Shown one piece after another: positions 7,999 through 15,451 of a stretch of DNA of 64,000 nt. Within the stretch, counting starts at the first letter, position 1. Every line of letters starts with the position of its first letter. The position numbers were made by a program, and so were the translations under genes. Where the stretch lies: contig NZ_JAKGAP010000011.1 of NCBI RefSeq assembly GCF_021532375.1, positions 62,001 through 126,000 of the forward strand, given 5' to 3'. The notes beneath the pieces are model-generated. The model was given only the letters and a program-made list of their open reading frames with translations, was not told where the DNA came from and ran no database searches. Origin of the DNA: Paenibacillus alkaliterrae (lineage in GTDB: Bacteria > Bacillota > Bacilli > Paenibacillales > Paenibacillaceae).

Positions 7999-8553
7999 TT
8001 ATTTCTCCGCAGGTCGCTCCCCTTGAAAATATTGCCCGCTCCGCAGGCCATCGACGAACGATTGCAGCCATTCATAATATTGGACAGCGTGGCGCATTTT
8101 ATGCAAATCCTGCAAGCACGCCTGCCGCTCGTCATCCGGCGTGTCTAAGCTCAATATAAGCTCCTTCAGCTCCGGCATGACCTCGTTGATAGCGCCAAGC
8201 ATCACGTCGATCTCCCGCTGCAGCTTGATTGTGAAAAAGTTCTGGAAGGCGTTGAAAAAATTCGTCTCGGCCACGTACAAGTCCTGCCGATCCCGCTTGT
8301 CCTCCAATCGGTCGACCATCCTCGATTCCATCAGCGAACGAACGGCGTAGCTCATATTGCTTTTGCTCATATTCATCTGGGTTTTCATCTCATCCAACGT
8401 CATCGGCCGATCCTCAAAAAACATAATGCCGTACAGCTGACCAAACGAATAGTTGGCTCCGTACAAGTCCATCGTTTGGGCGATGGCGTCAATGACCTGG
8501 CGGCGCCATTTCAGTCTTTGCTCGGATGGGTGTGGCGTTTCACTTGAGGACAC
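7999..8553 (-). CDS. GbsR/MarR-like transcriptional regulator
   Basis: This is a winged-helix protein of about 184 residues. RRQVIDAIAQTMDLYGANYSFGQLYGIMFFEDRPMTLDEM, MNMSKSNMSYAVRSLMESRMVDRL and DRQDLYVAETNFF match the GbsR branch of MarR-like repressors. In B. subtilis, GbsR is a choline-responsive repressor of betaine synthesis and uptake. I prefer the GTG at 8553, since AAGGAAGTGA lies 6 nt before it; ATGs at 8574 and 8595 are alternatives. It is divergent from the ABC importer operon, and a 20-bp palindrome lies in the shared 250-bp region, so it probably represses that operon. The effector is inferred only from family. Confidence 0.8.
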   Translation of the reverse strand: MSSSETPHPSEQRLKWRRQVIDAIAQTMDLYGANYSFGQLYGIMFFEDRPMTLDEMKTQMNMSKSNMSYAVRSLMESRMVDRLEDKRDRQDLYVAETNFFNAFQNFFTIKLQREIDVMLGAINEVMPELKELILSLDTPDDERQACLQDLHKMRHAVQYYEWLQSFVDGLRSGQYFQGERPAEK

Positions 8554-8712
8554 GTTTGTCACTTCCTTGACCATAAAGTTCGTTGTTCGCAACATTCATA
8601 GTTTCATTATACAAGAAGCAGGAGCCGGTTACGAACCAATAAAATTGCCATCCTATTTACAAAAGCTTTAAGTTCGGTTGATGTTGCGTTAACCATTGAA
8701 AACAAATATTTG

Positions 8713-8732
8713 TGTACAATTATTTTTGTACA
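8713..8732. promoter_or_regulatory. palindromic operator candidate TGTACAA-N6-TTGTACA
   Basis: Perfect 7-bp arms separated by TTATTT lie in the divergent region, 75 bp before the importer start. A TACAAT hexamer at 8715-8720 overlaps the left arm, so a bound repressor would cover the -10. The adjacent GbsR-like protein is the obvious candidate to bind it. Confidence 0.5.
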
Positions 8733-8805
8733 GAAATCAATAATAGTTTTAATTACCAATTATTTATCTATTATTAAAAAAATATTGAACGGAGAATATG
8801 AAGAG

Positions 8806-9687
8806 ATGATACGAAGAAAATGGATAAAAGATGTGCACGCTTTACTGTTCACGCTGCCGGCTCTTGTGCCTCTCACGGTGTTTTGGCTTGCGCCGCTCGT
8901 CTATGTCTTTTATTTAAGCTTCACCGAATGGGATTTCATGAGCCCGGAAAAACCGTTTGTCGGATGGAGCAATTACAAGGAGCTGTTCGACAATCCCGCT
9001 TTTTACGACGCGCTTCGGGTGACGCTGCTGTTCTGTGCAGGCAATGTCGTGCCGACCTTGGTAGGCGGCTTGGCGCTTGCTCTGCTGCTGAACTGGAAGC
9101 TTGCCGGCTCATCGCTGTACAGGCTGCTCGTTTTTTCACCTTGGGTGACGCCAACCGTAGCGGTGTCGATCGTATGGTCGTGGATTTTCGAGCCGGATGT
9201 CGGTCTTGCTAATACGGTGCTGAATGCGCTTGGCTTCGACAGCGTCGGATGGCTGCAGGACCCGAAATGGGCGATGGCGGGTGTGCTGATCGTAACGGTG
9301 TGGAAATCGGTTGGCTGGGCGATGGTCTTTTATTTAGTCGCCTTGAAGAATGTACCGTCTGACTTGCTGGAAGCAGCGGCGCTGGATGGGGCCAACGAAC
9401 GCCAAAAGTTTTTCCGTGTCACGCTGCCGCTCATTTCGCCAACAACGTTTTTCCTGTTCATCGTCCTGACGATCGAATCGCTGCAAGCTTATGACCAAAT
9501 CAATGTCCTGACGCAAGGCGGCCCGTCGGGGACAACGCGTACGCTGCTTTATTTGTACTACCAATCCGCTTTTGAATCGTTTAACGTCGGACAGGCATCG
9601 TCGGTTGCGATCGTGCTTGTATTCTGCTGCGTCGCGCTGTCGCTCATTGCGTATGCGTTCAGCCGCAAAACGGTTCATTATCACTAA
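8806..9687 (+). CDS. ABC importer permease, MalF/UgpA type
   Basis: This 293-residue inner-membrane permease has six predicted helices. The first spans HALLFTLPALVPLTVFWLAPLVYVFYLSF, and the coupling EAA loop reads EAAALDGANERQKFFRVTLPLISPT (about 207-231). The ATG at 8806 was chosen because the sequence before it (from 8710) is AT-rich leader with the operator. GGAG lies at 8791. It is the first gene of an operon with a second permease, an UgpB-like lipoprotein and three metabolic or efflux genes. No ATPase is encoded here, so a shared MsmX/UgpC-type ATPase must energise it. Confidence 0.93.
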   Translation: MIRRKWIKDVHALLFTLPALVPLTVFWLAPLVYVFYLSFTEWDFMSPEKPFVGWSNYKELFDNPAFYDALRVTLLFCAGNVVPTLVGGLALALLLNWKLAGSSLYRLLVFSPWVTPTVAVSIVWSWIFEPDVGLANTVLNALGFDSVGWLQDPKWAMAGVLIVTVWKSVGWAMVFYLVALKNVPSDLLEAAALDGANERQKFFRVTLPLISPTTFFLFIVLTIESLQAYDQINVLTQGGPSGTTRTLLYLYYQSAFESFNVGQASSVAIVLVFCCVALSLIAYAFSRKTVHYH

Positions 9688-9720
9688 ATGCTTGCCACGG
9701 GAAGGAGAAATGAAGCAACG

Positions 9721-10599
9721 ATGAAAGAAATGAATGCTTCGAATAAGACAAATACAGTTAATGTCACGAAATTGCTTGGAACGGGTTTGCGCCACATCCT
9801 GCTGCTGGCGGTTGCCGTCATCATGGCGTTTCCGTTTTATTGGATGGCGACCAGCGCGCTCAAAACGAACGATGAAATATGGCAGTTCCCGCCGACCTTC
9901 TGGCCGGTTGATCCGCAATGGGGCAATTATGCCGAGGCGTGGCTCCAGGCGCCGTTCGGCCGTTATATGGCGAACAGCATTTTTGTCGCCGGAGCTATCG
10001 TCATCTGTCAAATTTTCAATTCGGCGATGATGGCTTATGCCATTACGCACATGAAATTCCGCCTGCGGGGTGCGTTCACCGGGCTGATTCTGCTAGGTTA
10101 CATGATTCCAAGCACAGCTGTTTATTTGCCGAGTTATATCGTCTTGTCCGAGCTGCATTTGCTCGATTCCTACGGCGGTCTCATCCTGTCCAACTGCGTC
10201 AGCGTGTTTGCGATATTTTTGGTGCGGCAGGCATTTATGCAGGTTTCACATGAGCTTGTGGAAGCCGGTCAAATCGACGGGGCGTCGCATTTCCGCATAT
10301 TGTGGACGATCGTGGCGCCGCTTACCCGCTCGACCTTTACGGTACTGGCTTTAACAACGTTCATTTCGCAATATAACAACTATTTCTGGCCGATGCTCAT
10401 TACGAAAGATCCCGACTTGCGGCTTGTATCAGCAGGTTTGCGTGACTTTTTTATAGAAGGGGGTGCATACGGGCTCAAGTGGCCGCTTATTATGGCGGCG
10501 AGCGCTTTTACGATTTTACCGTTAATCGTGTTGTTCCTCGTCGGGCAAAAGGCGATTATGCGCAGCGTGAACTTTTCGGTCGGCGTGAACAAAGGGTAA
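9721..10599 (+). CDS. ABC importer permease, MalG/UgpE type
   Basis: This is the partner permease of 292 residues. A cytoplasmic N-terminus is followed by ILLLAVAVIMAFPFYWMATSALK as the first helix. The substrate-channel segment contains NYFWPMLITKDPDLRLVSAGL, and the EAA loop reads EAGQIDGASHFRILWTIVAPL. GAAGGAG at 9701-9707 precedes ATG 9721 by 13 nt; the in-frame ATG at 9688 lies before the ribosome site. It begins 33 bp after the first permease gene, and the two should form the heterodimeric channel. Confidence 0.93.
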   Translation: MKEMNASNKTNTVNVTKLLGTGLRHILLLAVAVIMAFPFYWMATSALKTNDEIWQFPPTFWPVDPQWGNYAEAWLQAPFGRYMANSIFVAGAIVICQIFNSAMMAYAITHMKFRLRGAFTGLILLGYMIPSTAVYLPSYIVLSELHLLDSYGGLILSNCVSVFAIFLVRQAFMQVSHELVEAGQIDGASHFRILWTIVAPLTRSTFTVLALTTFISQYNNYFWPMLITKDPDLRLVSAGLRDFFIEGGAYGLKWPLIMAASAFTILPLIVLFLVGQKAIMRSVNFSVGVNKG

Positions 10600-10636
10600 T
10601 TCAACATTAATTCTAAAAAAGGTGGAGAGAAAAACG

Positions 10637-11989
10637 ATGTTACGAATCAAATCAGTATTGGCGATGTCGCTTGTATTATGTTTTATCGTGTTGACGGCTT
10701 GCGGACAAGCCGCGGATAAAAAAGCGGTTGGCAGCTCAGAGCAGCAGCAGACGGAAACCCCGGCGGCGGAGACGGCCCCAAAAGAGCCGGTTACGATCGA
10801 ATTCTGGTACGGACTGGGCGGCAAGCTGGGCGAAAATATGAAAATCATCATCGAAAAGTTTAACGCTTCGCAAGAAGAAGTCATCGTCAAAGGAGTAGCT
10901 CAAGGAGACTACTCCGAAACGTTGAAAAAGCTGCAGGCGGCGATTGCGACCAGCCAAGTGCCGGCGGCCGTCCTGTCCTCCAATGTGGATTGGGCGCGCA
11001 AAGGCTTGTTCCAATCGATGGACGACTATATTGCGAAAGATGACGGCTTCAAAGCGGACGATTTCGTACAAACCTTTTTGAATCAAGGCAAGGTCGACGG
11101 CAAGCAATATTTCCTTCCGTTGTACGGCACAACGCAGGTGCTTTATTACAGCAAGGCCGCATTCGAGAAAAACGGCGTTAAGCCGGAAGATCTGAAAACG
11201 TGGGAAGGTTTGGCCGCAGCCGCAGCCAAAATGACGGTGAAGGACGGCGACAAAACGAAGTTTTACGGCTGGGAGCCGATGTGGGGCAGCGGCAACATGA
11301 TGGATGCGGCGTACAGCAACGGAGGCCGTGTGCTGAGCGAGGACGGCAAGACGGTGATGATCGATTCGCCGGAATGGGTGCAAGCTTGGGACATGTTCCG
11401 CAAATGGATTCATGACGATAAGATCATGCGTATTCACTCCGGCGGCCAAGGCTGGGAATATTGGTACAAAACAATCGACGATGTGATGAAAGGCCGGGCG
11501 GCCGGGTATACCGGCTCGAGCGGCGACCAAGGCGACCTCGACTTCAACATTGTAGCGGCACTGGAGCAGCCGGGCTGGGAAGGCAAAGGCGAAGGACGTC
11601 CCGAAGCGGGCGCGATTCTTGCCGGCATTCCGGCGAAAGCGAGCGACGAGCAAAAGCAAGCCGCGTATAAATGGTTCACGTTCTTTACAAGCGCGGAGAA
11701 TACTGCATTCTGGTCGATGAACACAGGGTATATCGCCGTACGTCAATCGGCGTTGGAAGATCCGGCGTTCAAAGCGTACAGCGACAAAAATCCACAGGCG
11801 AAGGTTCCGCTCATGCAAGCGTCGCACGCCACCGACCCGTTCAAGGATCCGACGGGAGGAAAAATTACCGATGCGTTAAAAATAGCTGCGGATAAAGTTC
11901 AAATCGAGAACGTGCCGGCTGCCGAAGCGTTGAAAGAAGCGAAAGAAGCTGCGCAAAAGGAATTGGACAAAAAATTGCAGGGGAACTAA
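10637..11989 (+). CDS. UgpB-like extracellular solute-binding lipoprotein
   Basis: The 450-residue precursor has a lipoprotein signal (MLRIKSVLAMSLVLCFIVLTACGQ; lipobox LTAC) and a Cluster D sugar-binding fold. IEFWYGLGGKLGENMKIIIEKFN, PAAVLSSNVDW, PLYGTTQVLYYSKAAFEKNGV, a SSG turn in GYTGSSGDQGDL and WSMNTGYIAV line up in order with E. coli UgpB, the glycerol-3-phosphate and glycerophosphodiester receptor. The likeness is by eye and a plain oligosaccharide binder remains possible. The start is ATG 10637, with GGTGGAG 9 nt upstream. A terminator at 12004-12041 lets the binding protein be made in excess over downstream genes. Confidence 0.88.
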   Translation: MLRIKSVLAMSLVLCFIVLTACGQAADKKAVGSSEQQQTETPAAETAPKEPVTIEFWYGLGGKLGENMKIIIEKFNASQEEVIVKGVAQGDYSETLKKLQAAIATSQVPAAVLSSNVDWARKGLFQSMDDYIAKDDGFKADDFVQTFLNQGKVDGKQYFLPLYGTTQVLYYSKAAFEKNGVKPEDLKTWEGLAAAAAKMTVKDGDKTKFYGWEPMWGSGNMMDAAYSNGGRVLSEDGKTVMIDSPEWVQAWDMFRKWIHDDKIMRIHSGGQGWEYWYKTIDDVMKGRAAGYTGSSGDQGDLDFNIVAALEQPGWEGKGEGRPEAGAILAGIPAKASDEQKQAAYKWFTFFTSAENTAFWSMNTGYIAVRQSALEDPAFKAYSDKNPQAKVPLMQASHATDPFKDPTGGKITDALKIAADKVQIENVPAAEALKEAKEAAQKELDKKLQGN

Positions 11990-12003
11990 TGTGGAACAAG
12001 GCG

Positions 12004-12041
12004 ACCGAGCGGGAACGTTCCGCTCGGTTGTTGTTTGTTTT
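12004..12041 (+). terminator. terminator after the binding-protein gene
   Basis: ACCGAGCGG and CCGCTCGGT form a 9-bp stem with a 7-nt loop, followed by TGTTGTTTGTTTT. It separates the transporter genes from the downstream HAD-SMR-phosphoesterase genes, which have their own promoter. Confidence 0.8.
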
Positions 12042-12133
12042 AGGGTTAACTGTACAAGAATATTTGAATAATAGTGAATTATCGGCATGGTTTTTTATAT
12101 TTACTAAGTATTATTATTACTTTCTTCTTATCG

Positions 12134-12174
12134 TTAAAAAAATATTGAACGATAAATGAATCGCATGTTAATAT
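12134..12174 (+). promoter_or_regulatory. promoter for HAD-SMR-phosphoesterase genes, with 18-bp shared element
   Basis: TTGAAC (12145-12150) and TAATAT (12169-12174) are 18 bp apart and resemble a sigma-A promoter. The 18-mer TTAAAAAAATATTGAACG (12134-12151) covering the -35 is repeated exactly at 8774-8791, just before the first permease gene. A shared regulator site or shared ancestry of the two leaders is implied. Confidence 0.5.
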
Positions 12175-12215
12175 ATATAGCAAACGAAATGAAGTGAATG
12201 AATGGGGGGCAGCGG

Positions 12216-13004
12216 ATGCCGCATTTGCTGATCGGCAGTAACAAGGTTGAGATAGACGGAATTCTGTTTGATAAAGACGGGACATTGCTTGATTTTGTCG
12301 GGTTATGGGGTTTTTGGAGCGAAGTGATGCTGCGCTGCTTCAACAAGCGTTTGGCGGAACGCGGGCTTGAGCTGCCGCCGGATATCGTACCCGCCTTATG
12401 GGGGACCGTTCACGATGCGGAAGGCCGAATCGTCGGGTACGACCGGAAAGGCGCACTGGCTATGGGCACGGTCGGCGACATGCTGGCGATCGTCGCTTGG
12501 CAGGCCTGCCGTCTTGGATTGTCGTGGGCTGAAGCGATGGTCATCGCCCGTGAATGCAAAGAAGCGGCGGATGCAGAAATCGAGCGGGAACGTCCAGCAC
12601 GGCCCTTGCCCGGAGCGGTTGATTTTCTGAAGCAGTGCCGGCAAATCGGGCTGCCGATGGGCATCGTTACCGCGGATGAAACGGCGGCTGCGGAGCTGCA
12701 TCTCGGATGGATGGGCATCCGCGACCTGTTCGATATTGTCGTTGGCACCGACCAGACTGAACGCGGCAAGCCTTTTCCGGATATGCTGCTTCTCGCTTGC
12801 CGGGAGTTGAAGCTTCAGCCGTCCCGGGTGGCGGTCATCGGCGATACGAACGGCGATATGGTAATGGGGAAGTCGGCAGGCGCCGCCATCTCTGTCGGAC
12901 TGTCGGTGTCCCATGAGGGGGATGAGGGCGCGATCCCCGACGCTGACGTTGTCATAACAACGTACGGGCAAATGAGTATTGCAGGTCAAACAGATGAAGG
13001 GTGA
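12216..13004 (+). CDS. HAD-superfamily phosphatase (phosphoglycolate phosphatase-like)
   Basis: This cytosolic hydrolase of 262 residues has all four HAD motifs: ILFDKDGTLLD (motif I, nucleophile Asp near residue 16), MGIVTADET (motif II, Thr), RGKPFPDMLL (motif III, Lys) and VIGDTNGDMVM (motif IV). A helical cap lies between motifs I and II. Such enzymes release phosphate from small organic phosphates. I use ATG 12216, preceded 7 nt earlier by GGGGGG; ATG 12198 lies before that. It lies in one transcription unit with an SMR exporter, which starts 7 nt downstream, and a phosphoesterase. This suggests the phosphorylated product of the latter is its substrate. Confidence 0.87.
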   Translation: MPHLLIGSNKVEIDGILFDKDGTLLDFVGLWGFWSEVMLRCFNKRLAERGLELPPDIVPALWGTVHDAEGRIVGYDRKGALAMGTVGDMLAIVAWQACRLGLSWAEAMVIARECKEAADAEIERERPARPLPGAVDFLKQCRQIGLPMGIVTADETAAAELHLGWMGIRDLFDIVVGTDQTERGKPFPDMLLLACRELKLQPSRVAVIGDTNGDMVMGKSAGAAISVGLSVSHEGDEGAIPDADVVITTYGQMSIAGQTDEG

Positions 13005-13011
13005 GAACGTC

Positions 13012-13335
13012 TTGGGCTGGATTTATTTATCGCTGGCGATCGTGCTGGAATTGTCAGGGACAGTGTCGATGAAGCTGTCCGAAGGCTTTACGCGGTTATG
13101 GCCTTCTATTCTGATGTTTTTATTTTACGGCGCGAGCTTCACATTTTTGAATTTCGCGCTTACTTCCATTCCAGTGGGTGTCGCTTACGCTATTTGGTCG
13201 GGCGTTGGCATTGTGCTCATTACACTGGCCGGTTTTTTCGTATTTCATGATCGGGTGCCGCTGTCTTCAATGATATGGATTATGGTCATTATTATCGGAA
13301 TTGTTGGATTGAAAGTAAGCGGCAAGCCTTCATAA
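13012..13335 (+). CDS. small multidrug resistance (SMR) family exporter, Qac type
   Basis: This is a four-helix proton-coupled exporter of 107 residues. The essential glutamate is in AIVLELSGTVSMKLSEGF (about residue 13), and FALTSIPVGVAYAIWSGVGIV holds the conserved Trp and Gly of helix 3. The KLSEGF form belongs to the quaternary-ammonium (EmrE/QacC) branch rather than the guanidinium exporters. I start at TTG 13012, because AAGGGTGAG at 12997-13005 is 6 nt upstream and this gives the usual family length; ATG 12994 is possible. SMR proteins usually act as dimers, and there is no paired SMR gene here, so it should be a homodimer. Confidence 0.88.
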   Translation: MGWIYLSLAIVLELSGTVSMKLSEGFTRLWPSILMFLFYGASFTFLNFALTSIPVGVAYAIWSGVGIVLITLAGFFVFHDRVPLSSMIWIMVIIIGIVGLKVSGKPS

Positions 13336-13376
13336 TTCAGCAGAACCTGAATCGATTACGGGGAGATGTCTACGAT

Positions 13377-14240
13377 ATGGAACATTCATACAAAGCGCCG
13401 GCAGAACAACCGGTCATTCGCTTCCAGGTCATTACAGATACGCATGTTACGACAGATCCCGAGCATGTGTACAATTTCCATTTCGGCCAAGCGTTGCGCG
13501 ATATTAAGGCGACCGCTCCGGACAGCATCGGCATTATGCATGTCGGCGATTTGACCGATTCCGGCGCCGATGCGGAGTACGCTGAGGTGCGCCGCATCTG
13601 GAACGAGAACAAAGCCGGACTGCCCGATTTGTTGACGACGTCCGGCAATCACGATGTTTCCACAGGGGACTGGCGCGCGCGGATCGAGAACTTTCTGGGC
13701 CAAACAGGCATGTCGGGCGCTTATCACGATCATTGGATCAACGGCTATCATTTTATTTTTCTCGGTACGGAAGACGGGACTAACGGATTTGCCGACTTGT
13801 CGGAAACGCAGTTGGCCTGGCTCGATGCCAAATTGGCGGAGGAGGCAGCTTCCGGCAAACCGAAGTTCGTTTTCCTGCACCAGCCTTTAATGAATACCGT
13901 TGCCGGCTCCTCGGAAACCCAAGGCTGGTACGGAGTCAACCAGGACAAAGAGACGAAGGCGATCCTGGCCCGCCACCCGCAAACGATTTTATTCACGGGC
14001 CATACGCATTGGGTGTTCGGCTCGCCCAATACGATCCATGGAGGCAACGGAACGGCGACCATGTTTAACGCTAGCTCGGTCGCGTATTTGTGGACGGACG
14101 AGGACGTCGAAAAAGCGGGCAGCGAAGGCTTTTTCGTGGAAGTGTACGAGGACCGCGTACTTGTCAGAGGCCGCGATTTTATAACTGGCACTTGGGTAGA
14201 AGAAGCACAGTTTACGGTACCGAATGCATTGGTGCTTTAA
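13377..14240 (+). CDS. calcineurin-like metallophosphoesterase
   Basis: The 287-residue enzyme has the complete dimetal site: DTH in QVITDTHVTT (about 21), GDLTD (about 61), GNHD (about 91), a histidine in FVFLHQP and GHTHWVFG (about 207-214). This order is that of cytosolic class III phosphodiesterases such as GpdQ-like glycerophosphodiesterases and purple-acid-type enzymes. No signal peptide is present, so it acts inside the cell. The start is ATG 13377, with GGGGAG 11 nt upstream. It is last in the HAD-SMR-phosphoesterase unit and is followed by a strong terminator. The precise ester cannot be named from the sequence. Confidence 0.87.
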   Translation: MEHSYKAPAEQPVIRFQVITDTHVTTDPEHVYNFHFGQALRDIKATAPDSIGIMHVGDLTDSGADAEYAEVRRIWNENKAGLPDLLTTSGNHDVSTGDWRARIENFLGQTGMSGAYHDHWINGYHFIFLGTEDGTNGFADLSETQLAWLDAKLAEEAASGKPKFVFLHQPLMNTVAGSSETQGWYGVNQDKETKAILARHPQTILFTGHTHWVFGSPNTIHGGNGTATMFNASSVAYLWTDEDVEKAGSEGFFVEVYEDRVLVRGRDFITGTWVEEAQFTVPNALVL

Positions 14241-14267
14241 TTTTTCGTGATGTTGAGTCATTAGTGC

Positions 14268-14311
14268 AAGCCCCCGGCTTGTTCCTTGTCGGAGCAGCCG
14301 GGGCTTTTTTT
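14268..14311 (+). terminator. strong rho-independent terminator
   Basis: AAGCCCCCGGCT and AGCCGGGGCTT pair around a 16-nt loop and are followed by seven T's. It ends the phosphoesterase unit. Confidence 0.93.
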
Positions 14312-14479
14312 GATTTTGCTTCGTATGTAAGCTCGCACATAAACACGTGGTGCGGGGTACCCCTGATTCGCTGTGTTGTTTCGGGAAGGACTGATTTACC
14401 TTCAAAACCTTGTCCTTCTAGCCTGAACCAACGGATATACGTGCTATGATGGATTTATACAGCAACTCCACGCTCCCAG

Positions 14480-14541
14480 GACTGCAGCGGTATAGAAAAT
14501 CGCAACTGCAGTCTGACAAGCTCGCCCGTCAGGGGAGCTTG
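14480..14541. repeat. two hairpins in the 14312-14611 gap
   Basis: This 300-bp gap has no gene that I can support. It holds two perfect stems: GACTGCAG/CTGCAGTC (14480-14513) and CAAGCTC/GAGCTTG (14517-14541). The second lies just past the end of the minus-strand mqnBD operon and may terminate it, though only a short T-poor tail follows. Confidence 0.4.
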
Positions 14542-14611
14542 ATTCTTGTGATGCTCCGCTTCAGCACTCGTATCGTCATGCTGCCGTCAGCCGCATGCAC
14601 TAGATAGCGGC

Positions 14612-15451
14612 CTAACGAAGCAGCGACAGGTCGAAGCGAGGCACGAGCCCCTCTACGGCGGCACGTCCCAGCAGGGCTTCAATGGCAGCATAGCCGTCTT
14701 CACCGAGGTCCGAAGTGAACTCGTTGACATAGAGGTCAATGTGAGACTTGGCCACCTCCTGGGAAAGCTCCTGCGCATGCTGCATCACGTAAGCTTGCGA
14801 AGCCTGCGGATGGGTCCAAGCATAGTCAACGGAAGCCTGGATCCAGCCGGTAATCGCCGTGGTATCGAGCGTGCGGCGGGCAATAATCGCGCCCAGAGGA
14901 ATGGGCAGGCCCGTATCGGACTCCCACCAGCTGCCAAGGTCGGTTAACAGGCTGAGTCCATACGAGGGATAAGTGAAGCGGGCTTCATGAATGACCAGTC
15001 CGGCGTCGATGCTGCCATCGCGAACGGCCGGCATAATTTCGTGAAAGGGCATGACGACAATTTCGCCGACGCCGCCCGGGACATGGCGCGCGGCCCATAG
15101 CCGGAACAAGAGGTAAGCGGTCGAGCGCTCGCTCGGAACGGCTACCCGTTTGCCGGAGAGCATGGCTGGAGTACTCGTTTCCGCCGGGCGGCCGCTCGTC
15201 AGGACCAGCGGTCCGCAGCCTCTGCCGAGGGCGCCGCCGCAGGGCAGCAGCCTGTATTCGGACAATACCCACGGCAATGCGGCGTATGAAATTTTCATTA
15301 CTTCAGGGCCTTCCGAGTTTGCGGCCCAATTGTTCGTTATGTCGATATCCGCATACGTAACGTCCAGCACCGGCGCGCCGGGGACGAGCCCGTGTACCCA
15401 AGCATGGAAGACGAACGTGTCGTTCGGACATGGGGAAAAAGCAATATTCAT
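14612..15451 (-). CDS. mqnD: 1,4-dihydroxy-6-naphthoate synthase (futalosine pathway)
   Basis: MqnD converts cyclic dehypoxanthinyl futalosine to 1,4-dihydroxy-6-naphthoate, a late step of the alternative menaquinone pathway. The 279-residue protein has a periplasmic-binding-like fold without signal peptide. Family hallmarks are IAFSPCPNDTFVFHAWVHGLV at the start, ADIDITNNWA, MKISYAALPWV, YRLLPCGGALGRGCGPLVL and VIHEARFTY. It overlaps mqnB by 4 nt (ATGA), so the two are co-translated. The remaining futalosine genes (mqnA, mqnC, mqnE) are not in the window. Confidence 0.95.
   Translation of the reverse strand: MNIAFSPCPNDTFVFHAWVHGLVPGAPVLDVTYADIDITNNWAANSEGPEVMKISYAALPWVLSEYRLLPCGGALGRGCGPLVLTSGRPAETSTPAMLSGKRVAVPSERSTAYLLFRLWAARHVPGGVGEIVVMPFHEIMPAVRDGSIDAGLVIHEARFTYPSYGLSLLTDLGSWWESDTGLPIPLGAIIARRTLDTTAITGWIQASVDYAWTHPQASQAYVMQHAQELSQEVAKSHIDLYVNEFTSDLGEDGYAAIEALLGRAAVEGLVPRFDLSLLR

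Noticed and set aside
8710..8805. Upstream ATG at 8710 as the true start of the first permease
   Set aside because: It lies within the palindromic operator, has no ribosome site, and adds residues before a membrane helix that already matches the family start.
10736..11827. 363-codon minus-strand frame
   Set aside because: It is antisense to the UgpB-like lipoprotein gene; the product is Arg/His-rich, as expected from a GC-rich shadow, and has no ribosome site.
13366..14184. Alternative frames inside the metallophosphoesterase gene on both strands
   Set aside because: The reading frame with DTH, GDLTD, GNHD and GHTH motifs is unambiguous; the others are Arg-rich shadows.
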